Positions 39,646-50,014 of a DNA stretch of 54,584 bases are shown here, one piece after another (the stretch's first letter is position 1; each line of letters opens with the position of its first letter). Position numbers and translations under genes: made by a program. Origin of the DNA: Gammaproteobacteria bacterium MFB021 (GTDB taxonomy: Bacteria; Pseudomonadota; Gammaproteobacteria; Pseudomonadales; Halomonadaceae); contig JNVT01000084.1 in the NCBI GenBank assembly GCA_000737985.1, positions 1 to 54,584 of the forward strand, written 5' to 3'. The notes below the pieces were generated by a model, which had not been told where the DNA came from, ran no database searches, and saw only the letters and a program-made list of their open reading frames with translations.

Positions 39646-40813
39646 CTAGCGATTGATTAGCCCCTCTAACGCTGCGTCCAAAGCCGTGACACATTCGACA
39701 ATTGTCCGTACGGTGGCTCGATCGAACTCATGGTCGCGCTGCGAGTCGTGGACTCCGCTATTAAGGTAACCCCACTCGATGCTTCCCGCACCGACGCCTA
39801 ACAGGCGGTCCAGTGTGGTGACGACCTCCGTGGCGCCGGCATACTGACCTGCGATGCGCCCAACAGCTGACCGCAGCTTGCCGCATTTGTTGTTCAGTTC
39901 CCACGGCGAGCGCGGTCCTCCGAGCTTGATCTCTATACGGCCGTCAGTGCGCCGCCCCAACCAAGTCCAGATACGATCGGTCAGGCTCTCCAGCGCGGGC
40001 CGTGCTTGGCGCAGCGCTTCGCGCTTTTCGTCTTCCGCCAATGCCTGCTGAGCCAGCAGGACGTAATTTTTGGTCGGCGGGATGCTATCGACACGCAGCT
40101 CGTGCTCGCCGTTATGCGGCAAAAACTTGTAGCGCTTGATGGCCGCGCAGCGCCGCGCCCCCAGCTCCTGCTGGATCCGATGCAAAAACTCTTCGGCGTG
40201 CGAGGTCAAGATGACTTGCTTGCCATCCAACAGACCGTCCTCGAAGAAGGTGCGCCAGATGCCATCGCGATGGTCATCGTCAATCGCGTTGACGACGTCA
40301 TCGAAGATGACCACGGGGCAGTCCTGAGCAATGTTCTTAGCCAGCAGAATCGCCAGACCTAGGCATTTGATATGTCCTTCGCTGAAGACGATCAGAGCGT
40401 CATAACGCACGCCAGGTTCCCCTGCGAACTCCAACTCGATCTTGCCGTTCTCCGCCACCGGAAGCCATAGCGCATGCAACAAGTCGCCGGGTGGGTCACC
40501 ACGATTGAATGCGTTGTACAGATTGCGGGCCTGTTCTCCTAGGCCTTGGAGCAGCACGCCCGGCAGCGCTGCTAGGTAGGCCTGAAGCTCAGGCAGGAAG
40601 CTGTCGTAAGCTGCCTTGATCCGATGATTGTGCGATACCACCGGCACTTCTGCTTCAACAGCTTGAATCAGCTCGCGATTCACCTCATCGAACAGAGCCA
40701 CTGTCTGATTGGCTGTAGCGAGTTCCTGATCCGCCGTCGTGCGCATCGTTCGCAGCCGCTCGATTTCTAGCCGGTGCTGATCCAACCTATCCCGTTCCTG
40801 AGTCAGCGTGCCG
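39646..40813 (-). pseudogene. SMC-like ATPase gene, 5-prime end lost at IS
   Basis: The reverse-strand frame is open from the IS boundary at 40813 to the stop at 39646, about 388 residues. A coiled-coil start (QERDRLDQHRLEIERLRT) is followed by an ABC/SMC head: signature-like FSEGHIKCLGLAILLAK, Walker B VVIFDDVVNAIDDDHRDG and switch histidine LTSHAEEF. The N-terminal Walker A half must have been on the far side of the IS and is gone. About 200 further residues after the head do not match a family I know. It faces gajB and may be part of a second defence system. Confidence 0.7.
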
Positions 40814-40821
40814 TGTAGTGG

Positions 40822-41984
<1,163 letters not shown>

Positions 41985-42051
41985 GGATCACCTCTGCTTT
42001 GGTGGCGACGATACCACCTAAATGGGTGTCCGGTTTCAGTGAACCACTACA

Positions 42052-42341
42052 CTCCGACTCTGCCGCGCGCTGGTGCGAGGTGTGCGGGGGAAGTGTTCAT
42101 CATCTTTCCGGCGCGCCGGGCGCTGTTCCTCCACCTCGGTTTTCCGCTCGTGATCGCGCTCTGCCATCCGCGTGGCACGCCGCTGTCGCTGGCCTGGGTT
42201 GTCGCCGGGCGGTGGACGTTCGCGCTGGATTGAGGCCGGCGGGCGGGCGTCGCACTCTCGGGGGATCGTGAGGTGCCGGGGTGCCCGCGCCGCTCATCGG
42301 CACGGGCCCCGGGCGAGTCGAGTGCCAAGCCGGGAGTATGC
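42052..42341. other. Sequence between IS and tail gene X
   Basis: About 290 GC-rich bases. A forward frame ends FIIFPARRALFLHLGFPLVIALCHPRG..FALD at 42233 and could be the tail of a truncated gene joined at the IS, but I do not recognise it. The P2 order would place head-completion gene L here; no L-like sequence is visible. Confidence 0.4.
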
Positions 42342-42551
42342 ATGCCGCGAACCGTGTCGAGTCTTCAGGGCGATACCGTCGATCGCCTGTGTCAGCGCCA
42401 TTACGGGCGTACCGATCTGGTGGTGCAGGTGCTGACGCACAATCCCGGGCTGTGCGCGCTGGGCCCGCGGCTGCCGAGCGCCACGCCGGTGGTGTTGCCG
42501 GATGTCGCCTCGCCGTCACCCACGCCGCGGGTGATCGAGCTGTGGCGCTGA
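42342..42551 (+). CDS. X: Phage tail protein X (P2 gpX-like)
   Basis: 69 residues with a LysM-like fold: SLQGDTVDRLCQRHYGRTDLVVQVLTHNPGL and a LPDVASPSPTPRVIELW end. In P2 gpX is a small tail protein next to the lysis genes, as here. It is the first clear prophage gene after the IS. Confidence 0.85.
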   Translation: MPRTVSSLQGDTVDRLCQRHYGRTDLVVQVLTHNPGLCALGPRLPSATPVVLPDVASPSPTPRVIELWR

Positions 42552-42633
42552 GCCCGGCTCGATCAGCGCTTCTTTCATCCCGTCGCGGGCCGGTGTGAGC
42601 GTCATACCGGCCCGCGTCGACGCAGGAATCGGC

Positions 42634-42843
42634 ATGGCCCATCAGTCGAATATCACCACCGAGGCAATCAAGACCACGCCGCCAGCGCTCGTCTCGCTGC
42701 TGCATGCCGGCGGCATGACGCCGTCGGATTGGGTCACGGTGCTGACCCTGGCCTATCTGGCGCTGCAGATCGGGCTGATCGTGCCCAAGTATCTCGGCAA
42801 TCTGCGCGAGTGGTGGGCGCGCATCCGGCGGAGGCGTTCATGA
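42634..42843 (+). CDS. Phage holin, small membrane protein
   Basis: 69 residues from the ATG after GCAGGAA. One clear membrane helix (VTVLTLAYLALQIGLIVPKYL) precedes a basic tail RRRRS; a weaker hydrophobic stretch lies at ALVSLLHAGGM. Its place before the endolysin and size fit a holin. Its stop overlaps the endolysin ATG. Confidence 0.7.
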   Translation: MAHQSNITTEAIKTTPPALVSLLHAGGMTPSDWVTVLTLAYLALQIGLIVPKYLGNLREWWARIRRRRS

Positions 42844-43340
42844 ACCACTGGAAACGCTGGCTCGGCGGCGCCGGTATCGGCGGCGCCTGCGGCCTGGCGC
42901 TGTCGCTCTCGATCAATGTGGTCAAGCACTACGAGGGCACCGAGCTGCAGGCGTATCCCGACCCTGTCGGCATTCCGACGATCTGCACCGGGCATACCGG
43001 GCCGACGGTCGCGCTGAACCAGACCCGAACCACCCAGGAGTGCGAGGCGCTGCTGGCCGGCGACCTGGGCGCGGCGTTCGCGGCCATCGACCGCCACGTC
43101 GCCCCCGAGATCAACGCCACGCTGCCGCCGACCCGCCGGGCGGCGCTGGCCTCGTTCATCTTCAACGTCGGCGAGGGCGCGTTTCGCGACTCGACCCTGC
43201 TGGCCAGGCTGAACGCAGGCGACACGCGCGCCGCCTGCGAGCAGCTGTCGCGCTGGGTCTATGCCGGTGGCCGCAAGCTGCCGGGGCTGGTCGAGCGCCG
43301 CGCGGCGGAGCGCGAGCTGTGTCTGGCGGGGTTGGAGTGA
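42840..43340 (+). CDS. SAR endolysin, GH24 lysozyme
   Basis: 166 residues. A weakly hydrophobic N-terminal helix (GGAGIGGACGLALSLSINVV) is likely a signal-arrest-release anchor. The T4-lysozyme catalytic triad spacing is exact: Glu32, Asp41 and Thr47 in HYEGTELQAYPDPVGIPT. NVGEGAFRDSTLLARLN and RWVYAGGRKLPGLVERRAAERELC follow. It cleaves peptidoglycan at lysis. Confidence 0.9.
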   Translation: MNHWKRWLGGAGIGGACGLALSLSINVVKHYEGTELQAYPDPVGIPTICTGHTGPTVALNQTRTTQECEALLAGDLGAAFAAIDRHVAPEINATLPPTRRAALASFIFNVGEGAFRDSTLLARLNAGDTRAACEQLSRWVYAGGRKLPGLVERRAAERELCLAGLE

Positions 43341-43705
43341 CGGCGCGCACGCTCGTCATGCTCGCCGTGCTGGCGATCGCCGCCGGCGGGGGCTGGCTCA
43401 GCCGCGGCTGGTTCGAGGATGCCCAGCGCCTCACCGCCCTCGAGGCCGCCCAGGCGGCGACCGATCGGGCGCTGGCGCGGGAGTCCGTCATCGCCGGGGT
43501 GGTCGAGGCGCGACTCGCGACCCTCGACACCCATCAACGGGTCATCGACCGCGGAGTGATTCGTGAGATCCAGAAGCCGATTTACCGCCGCGTCTGCCTT
43601 GAGCCTGACGCTGTGCGCCTGCTCAACGCTGCCGCCGCCGGCCGCGCCCCCGATCCAGCAGACGCTGCTGACCCGCTGCCCGGAGACGTTGCCGGCGTTG
43701 AGTGA
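43337..43705 (+). CDS. Inner-membrane spanin Rz-like
   Basis: 122 residues from a GTG that overlaps the endolysin stop. One N-terminal membrane helix (LVMLAVLAIAAGGGW) is followed by a helical, coiled-coil-like periplasmic part with ALEAAQAATDRALARESVIAG. The Rz1-like gene is nested in its second half in another frame, the normal spanin layout. Confidence 0.75.
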   Translation: MTARTLVMLAVLAIAAGGGWLSRGWFEDAQRLTALEAAQAATDRALARESVIAGVVEARLATLDTHQRVIDRGVIREIQKPIYRRVCLEPDAVRLLNAAAAGRAPDPADAADPLPGDVAGVE

Positions 43706-43838
43706 CGGCACCGGCGCCAGCGTGGTGCTGACGCTGCGCGACTGGGCGGCGCAGTACCACGCCTGCGCGATTCGACATAACGGACTGGTGACCACCCTGG
43801 AGGAGACCCGACATGCAACTGTTGAACGCCCTGATTGA
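43563..43838 (+). CDS. Outer-membrane spanin Rz1-like lipoprotein
   Basis: About 91 residues from a GTG inside the Rz gene. Lipobox LTLCAC is followed by a proline-rich start (STLPPPAAPP) as in Rz1 lipoproteins. The reading is offset from Rz. It completes disruption of the outer membrane with Rz. Confidence 0.7.
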   Translation: MRSRSRFTAASALSLTLCACSTLPPPAAPPIQQTLLTRCPETLPALSDGTGASVVLTLRDWAAQYHACAIRHNGLVTTLEETRHATVERPD

Positions 43839-44307
43839 CCACCTGCGGCGCACCGTGCCGGCGCTGCAGGCGATGCCGAACCGGCTCTCGGCGCAGGTGG
43901 ACGAGGGGCGCATCCGGTTCGCCCCGGGGGCCTCGCTCTCCCACGGCTATGCGGTGACCGCCGCACTGACGCTGCACGCCTATGACGACACCCTGGACGC
44001 GGTGATGCTGCCGCTGCTGGCGTGGCTGGCGCGCTATCAGCCCGAGTTGGGGCCGGAACCGGGCCTACGCTTCGCCTGGGCCTTCGCCGGCGAGACGCCC
44101 GCCGACCTGCGCCTGTGGGTGCCGCTCGAGTCGCGCGTGGTGGCACGCCACGACTGCGCCAGCGGCGAGATCTCCCTCGACCATCGCCAGCCCGCCTTCG
44201 CGCATGAGACCTGCCCCGCCGAGCACTGGCAGCTGCTGCTGCGCGACGACAGCGCGGGTGACGAGGGGTATCGGTTGGTGGCCGAGTGGGATGGCCCGCT
44301 GGCCTAA
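43813..44307 (+). CDS. R: Phage tail completion protein R
   Basis: 164 residues matching the gpR layout: MQLLNALIDHLRRTVPALQAMPNRLSAQVDEG at the start and LTLHAYDDTLDAVMLPLLAWLARYQPEL. The P2 partner gene S, which normally follows, is missing; the next gene is V. Confidence 0.8.
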   Translation: MQLLNALIDHLRRTVPALQAMPNRLSAQVDEGRIRFAPGASLSHGYAVTAALTLHAYDDTLDAVMLPLLAWLARYQPELGPEPGLRFAWAFAGETPADLRLWVPLESRVVARHDCASGEISLDHRQPAFAHETCPAEHWQLLLRDDSAGDEGYRLVAEWDGPLA

Positions 44308-44380
44308 CGCCCGGCTTCGGGGGCGATAAAAAGCCTGACGCCCGGCTTCGGGGGCGATACCGGCCCCGGGGGCGATAAAA
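44307..44380. repeat. Tandem ACGCCCGGCTTCGGGGGCGATA repeats
   Basis: A 22-base unit occurs exactly at 44307-44328 and 44338-44359, and a shorter variant with GGGGGCGATAAAAAGC follows at about 44366-44381. It lies where P2 gene S would be expected. Each unit contains a CGCCC/GGGCG hairpin. Confidence 0.7.
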
Positions 44381-44479
44381 AGCGCCCACGTCCAACCCCC
44401 GCCGACAACGCCCGCGGCTCGCCAGCCTGCCCCGCGCCGCGGACCATGAGCGCATGCCATCTCCCGCCACCGGTGCGCC

Positions 44480-45118
44480 ATGAACTCCGTCGAACTTGCC
44501 CGTCTGCTCCACAATCTGATCCGTGTCGGCCGTGTCGCCGCGATCGACCACGCCGCGGTGCGCGTGCGCGTCCAGAGCGGTGCGCTGCTCACCGACTGGC
44601 TGCCGTGGCTGACCGCCCGCGCCGGCCACACTCGCAGCTGGAATCCGCCGACCCTGGGCGAGCAGGTGCTGCTGCTCGCCCCCGGCGGTGAGCTGCGCGG
44701 CGCCCTGGTGCTGCCGGCGCTGAACTCGGATGCCGTGCCGGCGCCGAGCCATGACGCCAACCTGACCCAGCTCGAACTGCCCGACGGCGCGGTGATCGCC
44801 TACGACCACGCCGCCAGCCACCTGAGCGCCAGCCTGCCCGGCTCCGCCAGTCTCGACGCCCAGGGCGCGGTGAGTGTCACCACCGCCGCGACGCTCACCG
44901 CCACCGCCGCCGGCGGCGCCACGCTCAACGCCGACACCGTGATCAACGGCAATCTGACCTTGAACGGCAACTTCAGCCAGCCCAGCGGCCAGACCGCGAC
45001 GATGGCCGGCGACGTCCGCTTCACCGGCGCGGTGACCAGCAATGGCCGCGACATCAGCGCCAGCCACACCCACGGCGGCGTGCAGCGCGGCGGCGCCCAG
45101 ACGGATGGGGTGAACTGA
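44480..45118 (+). CDS. V: Phage baseplate assembly protein V
   Basis: 212 residues: ARLLHNLIRVGRVAAIDHAAVRVRVQSGALLTDWLPWLTARAG, then LGEQVLLLAPGGELRGALVLPAL is the gpV/gp45 pattern. The C-terminal repeats (NGNLTLNGNFSQPSG) form the spike; the ending SHTHGGVQ holds the HxH metal motif of membrane-piercing tips. Confidence 0.9.
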   Translation: MNSVELARLLHNLIRVGRVAAIDHAAVRVRVQSGALLTDWLPWLTARAGHTRSWNPPTLGEQVLLLAPGGELRGALVLPALNSDAVPAPSHDANLTQLELPDGAVIAYDHAASHLSASLPGSASLDAQGAVSVTTAATLTATAAGGATLNADTVINGNLTLNGNFSQPSGQTATMAGDVRFTGAVTSNGRDISASHTHGGVQRGGAQTDGVN

Positions 45119-45468
45119 TGGCCGGCATGGATCGCACCAGCGGCGCGGCGCTGGCGGGCATCGCGCATATTCGCCAGTCCGTCACCGACATTCTCACCAC
45201 GCCGATCGGCTCGCGGGTGATGCGCCGCGACTACGGCTCGCTGCTGCCGGAGCTGATCGACCAGCCGCTGGATGGCGCCACCGCCCTGCGCGCCTACTCG
45301 GCCACGGTGGTGGCACTGATGCGCTGGGAGCCGCGGATTCGCGTCAAGCAGATCACGCGCCACGTCTCTACCACGCGCCCCGGGCGGCTGACGCTCAGCG
45401 TGCACGCCGAACGGGTCGACGACGGCGCCGACCTCACCTTCGACATCCCCCTGGGACAGGAGACCTAA
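45118..45468 (+). CDS. W: Phage baseplate protein W
   Basis: 116 residues. The segment HIRQSVTDILTTPIGSRVMRRDYGSLLPELIDQPL is the gp25/gpW lysozyme-like wedge signature. It starts one base inside gene V. Confidence 0.93.
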   Translation: MAGMDRTSGAALAGIAHIRQSVTDILTTPIGSRVMRRDYGSLLPELIDQPLDGATALRAYSATVVALMRWEPRIRVKQITRHVSTTRPGRLTLSVHAERVDDGADLTFDIPLGQET

Positions 45469-45471
45469 ACC

Positions 45472-46371
45472 ATGGCCGGAGGCTTCACCGCCGTCGATCT
45501 CTCGCGGCTGCCCGCGCCGGATATCGTCGAGCCGCTCGACTTCGAGACGATCTTCGCCGCCCTGCTCGCCGACCTGCGCGCGCGGGCCCCGGCATTCGAT
45601 GTCAGCGTCGAGTCCGACCCCGCCTACAAGATCCTGCAGGCCGCCGCCTACCGCGAGCTGCTGCTGCGTCAGCGGATCAACGAAGCCGCCCAGGGGGTGA
45701 TGCTCGCCTACGCCCGCGGCGCCGATCTCGACCACCTCGGCGCGCTTTTCGGCGTCGCCCGCCAGACCCTGGATGCCGGCGACCCCACCGCGGTGCCGCC
45801 GGTGCCGGCCACCTACGAGACGGACGCCGACTTTCGCCGGCGCATCCAGCTCTCGCTGGAGGGCTTCTCCACCGCCGGCCCCGAGGGCGCCTACGTCTTC
45901 CATGCGCTCTCCGCCGACGGCCAGGTGCTGGATGCCAGCGCCACCAGCCCGGCGCCGGGCGAGGTGGTGGTCACCGTGCTCGCCCGCGACGGCGACGGCA
46001 GCGCCCCGGCCGAGCTGCTCGCGCGCGTCGACGCCACGCTGTCTGCCGAGGATGTACGCCCGCTCACCGACCATGTCAGCGTGCGCAGCGCCGAGATCGT
46101 CGACTACCGGATCGCCGCCACCCTCTACTTCTACGCCGGCCCCGACCGCGAAGTGGTGATGCGCGAAGCGCGCGCCGCCGCCGCCGTCTATGCCGAGCAG
46201 CAGCACCGCCTGGGCCTCGATGTCACCCTCTCCGGGCTCTACGCCGCGCTGCACCAGCCCGGCGTGCAGCGGGTCGAGCTCACCGAGCCCGCGGCGAGCC
46301 TGGTGATCGACCGCACCCAGGCGACCCACTGCAGCGAGATCGCGCTGCGCGACGGAGGTCTCGATGAGTGA
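45472..46371 (+). CDS. J: Phage baseplate assembly protein J
   Basis: 299 residues with the gpJ pattern: FTAVDLSRLPAPDIVEPLDFETIFAALLADL, YKILQAAAYRELLLRQRINEAA and ETDADFRRRIQLSLEGFSTAGPEGAYVFHALSADG. It forms the baseplate wedge with W and I. It overlaps I by eight bases. Confidence 0.94.
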   Translation: MAGGFTAVDLSRLPAPDIVEPLDFETIFAALLADLRARAPAFDVSVESDPAYKILQAAAYRELLLRQRINEAAQGVMLAYARGADLDHLGALFGVARQTLDAGDPTAVPPVPATYETDADFRRRIQLSLEGFSTAGPEGAYVFHALSADGQVLDASATSPAPGEVVVTVLARDGDGSAPAELLARVDATLSAEDVRPLTDHVSVRSAEIVDYRIAATLYFYAGPDREVVMREARAAAAVYAEQQHRLGLDVTLSGLYAALHQPGVQRVELTEPAASLVIDRTQATHCSEIALRDGGLDE

Positions 46372-46918
46372 GCCGCGCCCCCGCGCCAGCCTGCTGCCGC
46401 CCAATGCCAGCCCCCTGGAGCACGCCCTGGAGACCACCGCCGCCGGCGCCAGCGAGCTGCCGGTGCCGCTGCGCGCGCTGTGGAACCCGGACACCTGCCC
46501 CGCCGAGCTGCTGCCGTGGCTCGCCTGGGCGCTCTCGCTGGATGCCTGGCAGCCCTACTGGCCGGAACGCATCAAGCGCCAGCGCCTGCGCAACGCGATC
46601 GAGATCCAGCGTCGCAAGGGCACCGCCAAGAGCGTGCGCGACGTGGTCCGCTCGTTCGGCTCCAGTCTGGCGCTGCGCGAGTGGTGGCAGAAAGCCGAGC
46701 CGGGCGCGCCGCACACCTTCGACGTGGTGCTGACCCTGGGCGCGGAGGTGCCCAACAGCGCCGCCTTCCAGCAGGACATCGTCGACGAGATCACCCGCAC
46801 CAAGCCGGTCCGCGCGCACTTCACCTTCACCGCCGGGCTCAGCGCCACGGGCGGTGTCGGCGTCGCCGGCGGCGCCCGAGCCTATGTCTACCGCCGCCTG
46901 GCGGCCACCGCCCACTAG
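46364..46918 (+). CDS. I: Phage tail protein I
   Basis: 184 residues: LLPPNASPLEHALE, WNPDTCPAELLPWLAWALSLDAWQPYWPE and RKGTAKSVRDVVRSFGSSLALREWW are the gpI marks. It connects the wedge to tail fibres. Confidence 0.93.
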   Translation: MSEPRPRASLLPPNASPLEHALETTAAGASELPVPLRALWNPDTCPAELLPWLAWALSLDAWQPYWPERIKRQRLRNAIEIQRRKGTAKSVRDVVRSFGSSLALREWWQKAEPGAPHTFDVVLTLGAEVPNSAAFQQDIVDEITRTKPVRAHFTFTAGLSATGGVGVAGGARAYVYRRLAATAH

Positions 46919-46928
46919 AGGACCCCCG

Positions 46929-49439
46929 ATGGCCATCGTCTTCACCATCACCGATGCCGGCCGTGCCGCGCTGATCGACGCCGACCACGACGGCACCACG
47001 GCCCTGACCCTCAGCGAGATCGGCTTCGGCCGCGGCCGCTATACCCCCAGCGCCGACCAGACCGCCCTGCGCGAACCGATCAAGCGCCTGGCCAGCATGG
47101 CCGGCCAGGCGGTCGCCGCCGACACCCTGCACGTCAGCGTGCAGGACGAGAGCAGCGACACCTACGCCGTCGGCGAGATCGGCCTGTTCACCGATACCGG
47201 CGTGCTCTTCGCGGTCTATTCGCAAAGCGAGTGGATCATCGAGAAGGCCGCGCCCTCGACCCTGCTGCTGGCCACCGACCTGGTGGTCGAGGCCCTCGAC
47301 GTCTCCTCGATCACCTTCGGCGACGCCGCCTTTCTCAACCCGCCGGCCACCACCGAGGTCGCCGGGGTGCTCGAGCTCGCCACCCAGGCCGAGGTCGACG
47401 CCGGCAGCGACGCCCGCCGCGGGGTCGTTCCGCGCACGCTGAAAGCCTTTATCGACAAGGTGCTTGCCGCCTACGCCACGCTGAAGCAGCTCAACGACCA
47501 CGCCGCCAGCCGCAACCACCCGGCGGCTACGACCAACGCCCAGGGCATGGTCGAGCTCGCCACCTACGCCGAGACCAAAGAGGGCAGCGACAACGCCCGC
47601 GCGGTGACGCCGGCGGCCAACAAGTCGGCGCTGGACGCCCACCGCAGCGAAGGCGGTGCCCACGCCGCGACGCGGATTGCTGTCGAGAACCTGGCCAAGC
47701 TCGGCAACCCGACCACGGTGCAGAACGCCCTGGGCGCGCTGGGTACCGCGGCCCGGCGTGACGAAGGCCCCGGCAAGGGGCTGGATGCGGATACGGTGGA
47801 TGGCATTCATGGCAGCCAGCTACTGCGTAATACCAGCGATGTCATGGACGGCACACTGACGGTGAATACCGGCATTCTGCTTGGAGCACCGGTTTCCGGG
47901 CAGACGCAGATCCGAATGATCTCCGACAGCAGTCGGGCCTGGTTTCAATTCTACAATCGCGATGATGGCAGCGAAGCCAGAACGCTGGTTTTTAGCGGCT
48001 ATGGTGGCGCCAGCCTGGCTGATGACGGGCTGCAGGTAAAACATGGCGATAGGTATCAGAAAATCTGGCACCAGGGCAATGACGGCGCGGGTTCCGGGCT
48101 GGATGCGGACAAGCTGGACGGTCTGCATAGCAAGGATTTCGCCACCATCGCCGGTACCAACGACCTGCGTGGCGTCCAGCTATTCCGCAGCATCACCAAG
48201 TGGGCGGTCGACCCCAGCAGCGCTGCCGTACAGCGTGCCGATGCTCGCGGCGATGGCACCCAGGCGCGTCTGCACTGGTACGGCGAGGATCAGGACGGCA
48301 AGACCGCGAATTTCCGCCATGCCTGGTATGACGGCAGCAAGTACATCAATGTCACTGCTGAATCGGGACATTTGGAGTTCGAAGGCATCCGCCCCTGGAT
48401 CACGCTTCAATCTCCCAACTCCGGTGACAATGCTTTGAGTCAGGGGGCAGGCATTTCCGTTGGTGAGGGCGGCCGTTCAGCAGGAAGTGGGGCCGCCATT
48501 CATGTGACTTATGTCGGCGATGGCACTGGCCATATCGGCATGGGCGCCGTGGGGGATGACGGCATCCCAGCCAACGCCGCGATGCGCCTTCACTATCGCT
48601 CCAAGGATGTCACCTTCAACGGCAAGATCAGCGGCAACGGTGCAGGCCTGTCCGGCGTCGACGCCGACCGGCTACAAGGGCTGCAAGCCAGCCAATTCCT
48701 GCGCTCGGATACCGGCAATAGCAAAGTCCCGCTGGGCTCGACGAGCTCGACCAACTGGGACGGCCTGGTCTACGACGACGGTGCCAACACGCTGGCTTTC
48801 TTTGCCGATCAAGACATCTCTGCCGATACCCCGCGCGTGCTGCTCGGCCCCGGCTGGGTGGAAGCCGGCGGCGACCGTCTGCTGAAAGAGAAGGATTACG
48901 ATAAGGCCGGGATTCGCGGTAGCGGCGGCGCCCGGGTATCCGTCTCCAGCGGCGGCAACCTCGATATGCACGATGGCAACGGCTACATCTTCCGAGTCAA
49001 TGCCAAGGGGCGTCTGGATCGCGCGGATGGGGGCATCGATGCCTCGCTGCTGGATGGTGAGGCTACAATTAACATAACCGGCAGATCTTCAACAGCCATT
49101 AATGCCTACAACTTCGCAAATCAATCACCCGAATACTATTTATTTTGCGGAAACTTTACCGGAACCCTACCAATGTCTAGGCTAGGCACTGGAAATGAAG
49201 CAAGAGACTGGGTATTGGGACGCAGTGCGGCGGCGGCTGTTGGTGCCGTCGGAACATACGGGCTTTTTATCCAACTAACCGGATCATCAGTTTTTCCTGG
49301 AGACATTGTCGGTGGTTCTAAGTTGAGATATGCAGGTTCAAATAGCGGAATACGGACTGATTCCCCGTCAGGGTCATGGCGATGCATGGGATCGATAGGC
49401 AATAAAGAGGGATATTCCACTTTCCTGAGGTTATCGTAA
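46929..49439 (+). CDS. H: Phage tail fibre protein (gpH-like)
   Basis: 836 residues. The N-terminal 180 residues are conserved attachment (FTITDAGRAALIDADHDGTTALTLSEIGFG, ending in LELATQAEVDAGSDARRGVVPRTL). A shaft with DADTVDGIHGSQLLR, LDADKLDGLHSKDFA and VDADRLQGLQASQFLR repeats follows. The last 130 residues differ sharply: codon use becomes AT-rich from about 49050 (TINITGRSSTAINAYNFANQ), a sign of exchange of the receptor-binding tip. The assembly gene ATG overlaps its stop. Confidence 0.88.
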   Translation: MAIVFTITDAGRAALIDADHDGTTALTLSEIGFGRGRYTPSADQTALREPIKRLASMAGQAVAADTLHVSVQDESSDTYAVGEIGLFTDTGVLFAVYSQSEWIIEKAAPSTLLLATDLVVEALDVSSITFGDAAFLNPPATTEVAGVLELATQAEVDAGSDARRGVVPRTLKAFIDKVLAAYATLKQLNDHAASRNHPAATTNAQGMVELATYAETKEGSDNARAVTPAANKSALDAHRSEGGAHAATRIAVENLAKLGNPTTVQNALGALGTAARRDEGPGKGLDADTVDGIHGSQLLRNTSDVMDGTLTVNTGILLGAPVSGQTQIRMISDSSRAWFQFYNRDDGSEARTLVFSGYGGASLADDGLQVKHGDRYQKIWHQGNDGAGSGLDADKLDGLHSKDFATIAGTNDLRGVQLFRSITKWAVDPSSAAVQRADARGDGTQARLHWYGEDQDGKTANFRHAWYDGSKYINVTAESGHLEFEGIRPWITLQSPNSGDNALSQGAGISVGEGGRSAGSGAAIHVTYVGDGTGHIGMGAVGDDGIPANAAMRLHYRSKDVTFNGKISGNGAGLSGVDADRLQGLQASQFLRSDTGNSKVPLGSTSSTNWDGLVYDDGANTLAFFADQDISADTPRVLLGPGWVEAGGDRLLKEKDYDKAGIRGSGGARVSVSSGGNLDMHDGNGYIFRVNAKGRLDRADGGIDASLLDGEATINITGRSSTAINAYNFANQSPEYYLFCGNFTGTLPMSRLGTGNEARDWVLGRSAAAAVGAVGTYGLFIQLTGSSVFPGDIVGGSKLRYAGSNSGIRTDSPSGSWRCMGSIGNKEGYSTFLRLS

Positions 49440-50014
49440 TGAGATTTGATTGGCGCAACCCCACTCGCCATGCCGACGGCACCCTCGACTGCGAGATCGA
49501 GCACCCCGAGCTGGGCTGGATCCCGTTCACCGCCTCGCCGGACGATCTCGAGCCGCTGGGCCGCGAGATCCACGCCGCGATCCTCGCCAGCGGAGAGGAG
49601 ATTCCCGACCGGATCGAACCCATCGCCGAACTCGCCAACCGCCAGCGCGCGGCGATCGAGACAGCCCTGGCCACCGCCCTGCGCGCCGGCATGTCCTACA
49701 CCCTGCCGGACGGTAGCGAGGATGTGATCCAGACCCGCCCGGAGGAGGACGAAGCCAATCTGCTCGGGCTGGCGATCGAGGCCCGCGACCGCCGCACCGC
49801 CGGCGACACCGAGGCCAACATGGCGCTGCGGGCGCAGTCGAACACGGTCTATACACTCACGCCCGAGCAGATGATCGCGCTCACCGATGCCGCCAAGGCG
49901 TTCAAGCAGGGGTTGCTGGCGCACTCCTGGCAGTTGAAGGACGCCATCGCCGCCGCCGAGGCCGCCGGCGACCGCGAGGCGATCGAGGCGGTGGTGTGGG
50001 AGGCCGCGACCTAG
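49439..50014 (+). CDS. G: Tail fibre assembly protein, DUF4376-like
   Basis: 191 residues. The start MRFDWRNPTRHADGTLDCEIEHPELGWIPFTASPDDLEPLG and the C-terminal ALTDAAKAFKQGLLAHSWQLKDAIAAAEAAGDREAIEAV fit fibre chaperones with a DUF4376-like domain. Composition is GC-rich again. Its last 48 coding bases reappear with one mismatch at 50692-50739. Confidence 0.8.
   Translation: MRFDWRNPTRHADGTLDCEIEHPELGWIPFTASPDDLEPLGREIHAAILASGEEIPDRIEPIAELANRQRAAIETALATALRAGMSYTLPDGSEDVIQTRPEEDEANLLGLAIEARDRRTAGDTEANMALRAQSNTVYTLTPEQMIALTDAAKAFKQGLLAHSWQLKDAIAAAEAAGDREAIEAVVWEAAT

Noticed and set aside
44307..44380. Rho-independent terminator after gene R
   Set aside because: The hairpins are followed by ATAAAAAGC rather than a T-run on the forward strand, so they were treated as repeats.
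43259..46494. Long reverse-strand reading frames of 564-604 residues
   Set aside because: They overlap well-recognised tail genes R, V, W and J on the forward strand and consist of low-complexity Arg, Ala and Gly runs typical of GC-rich antisense frames.
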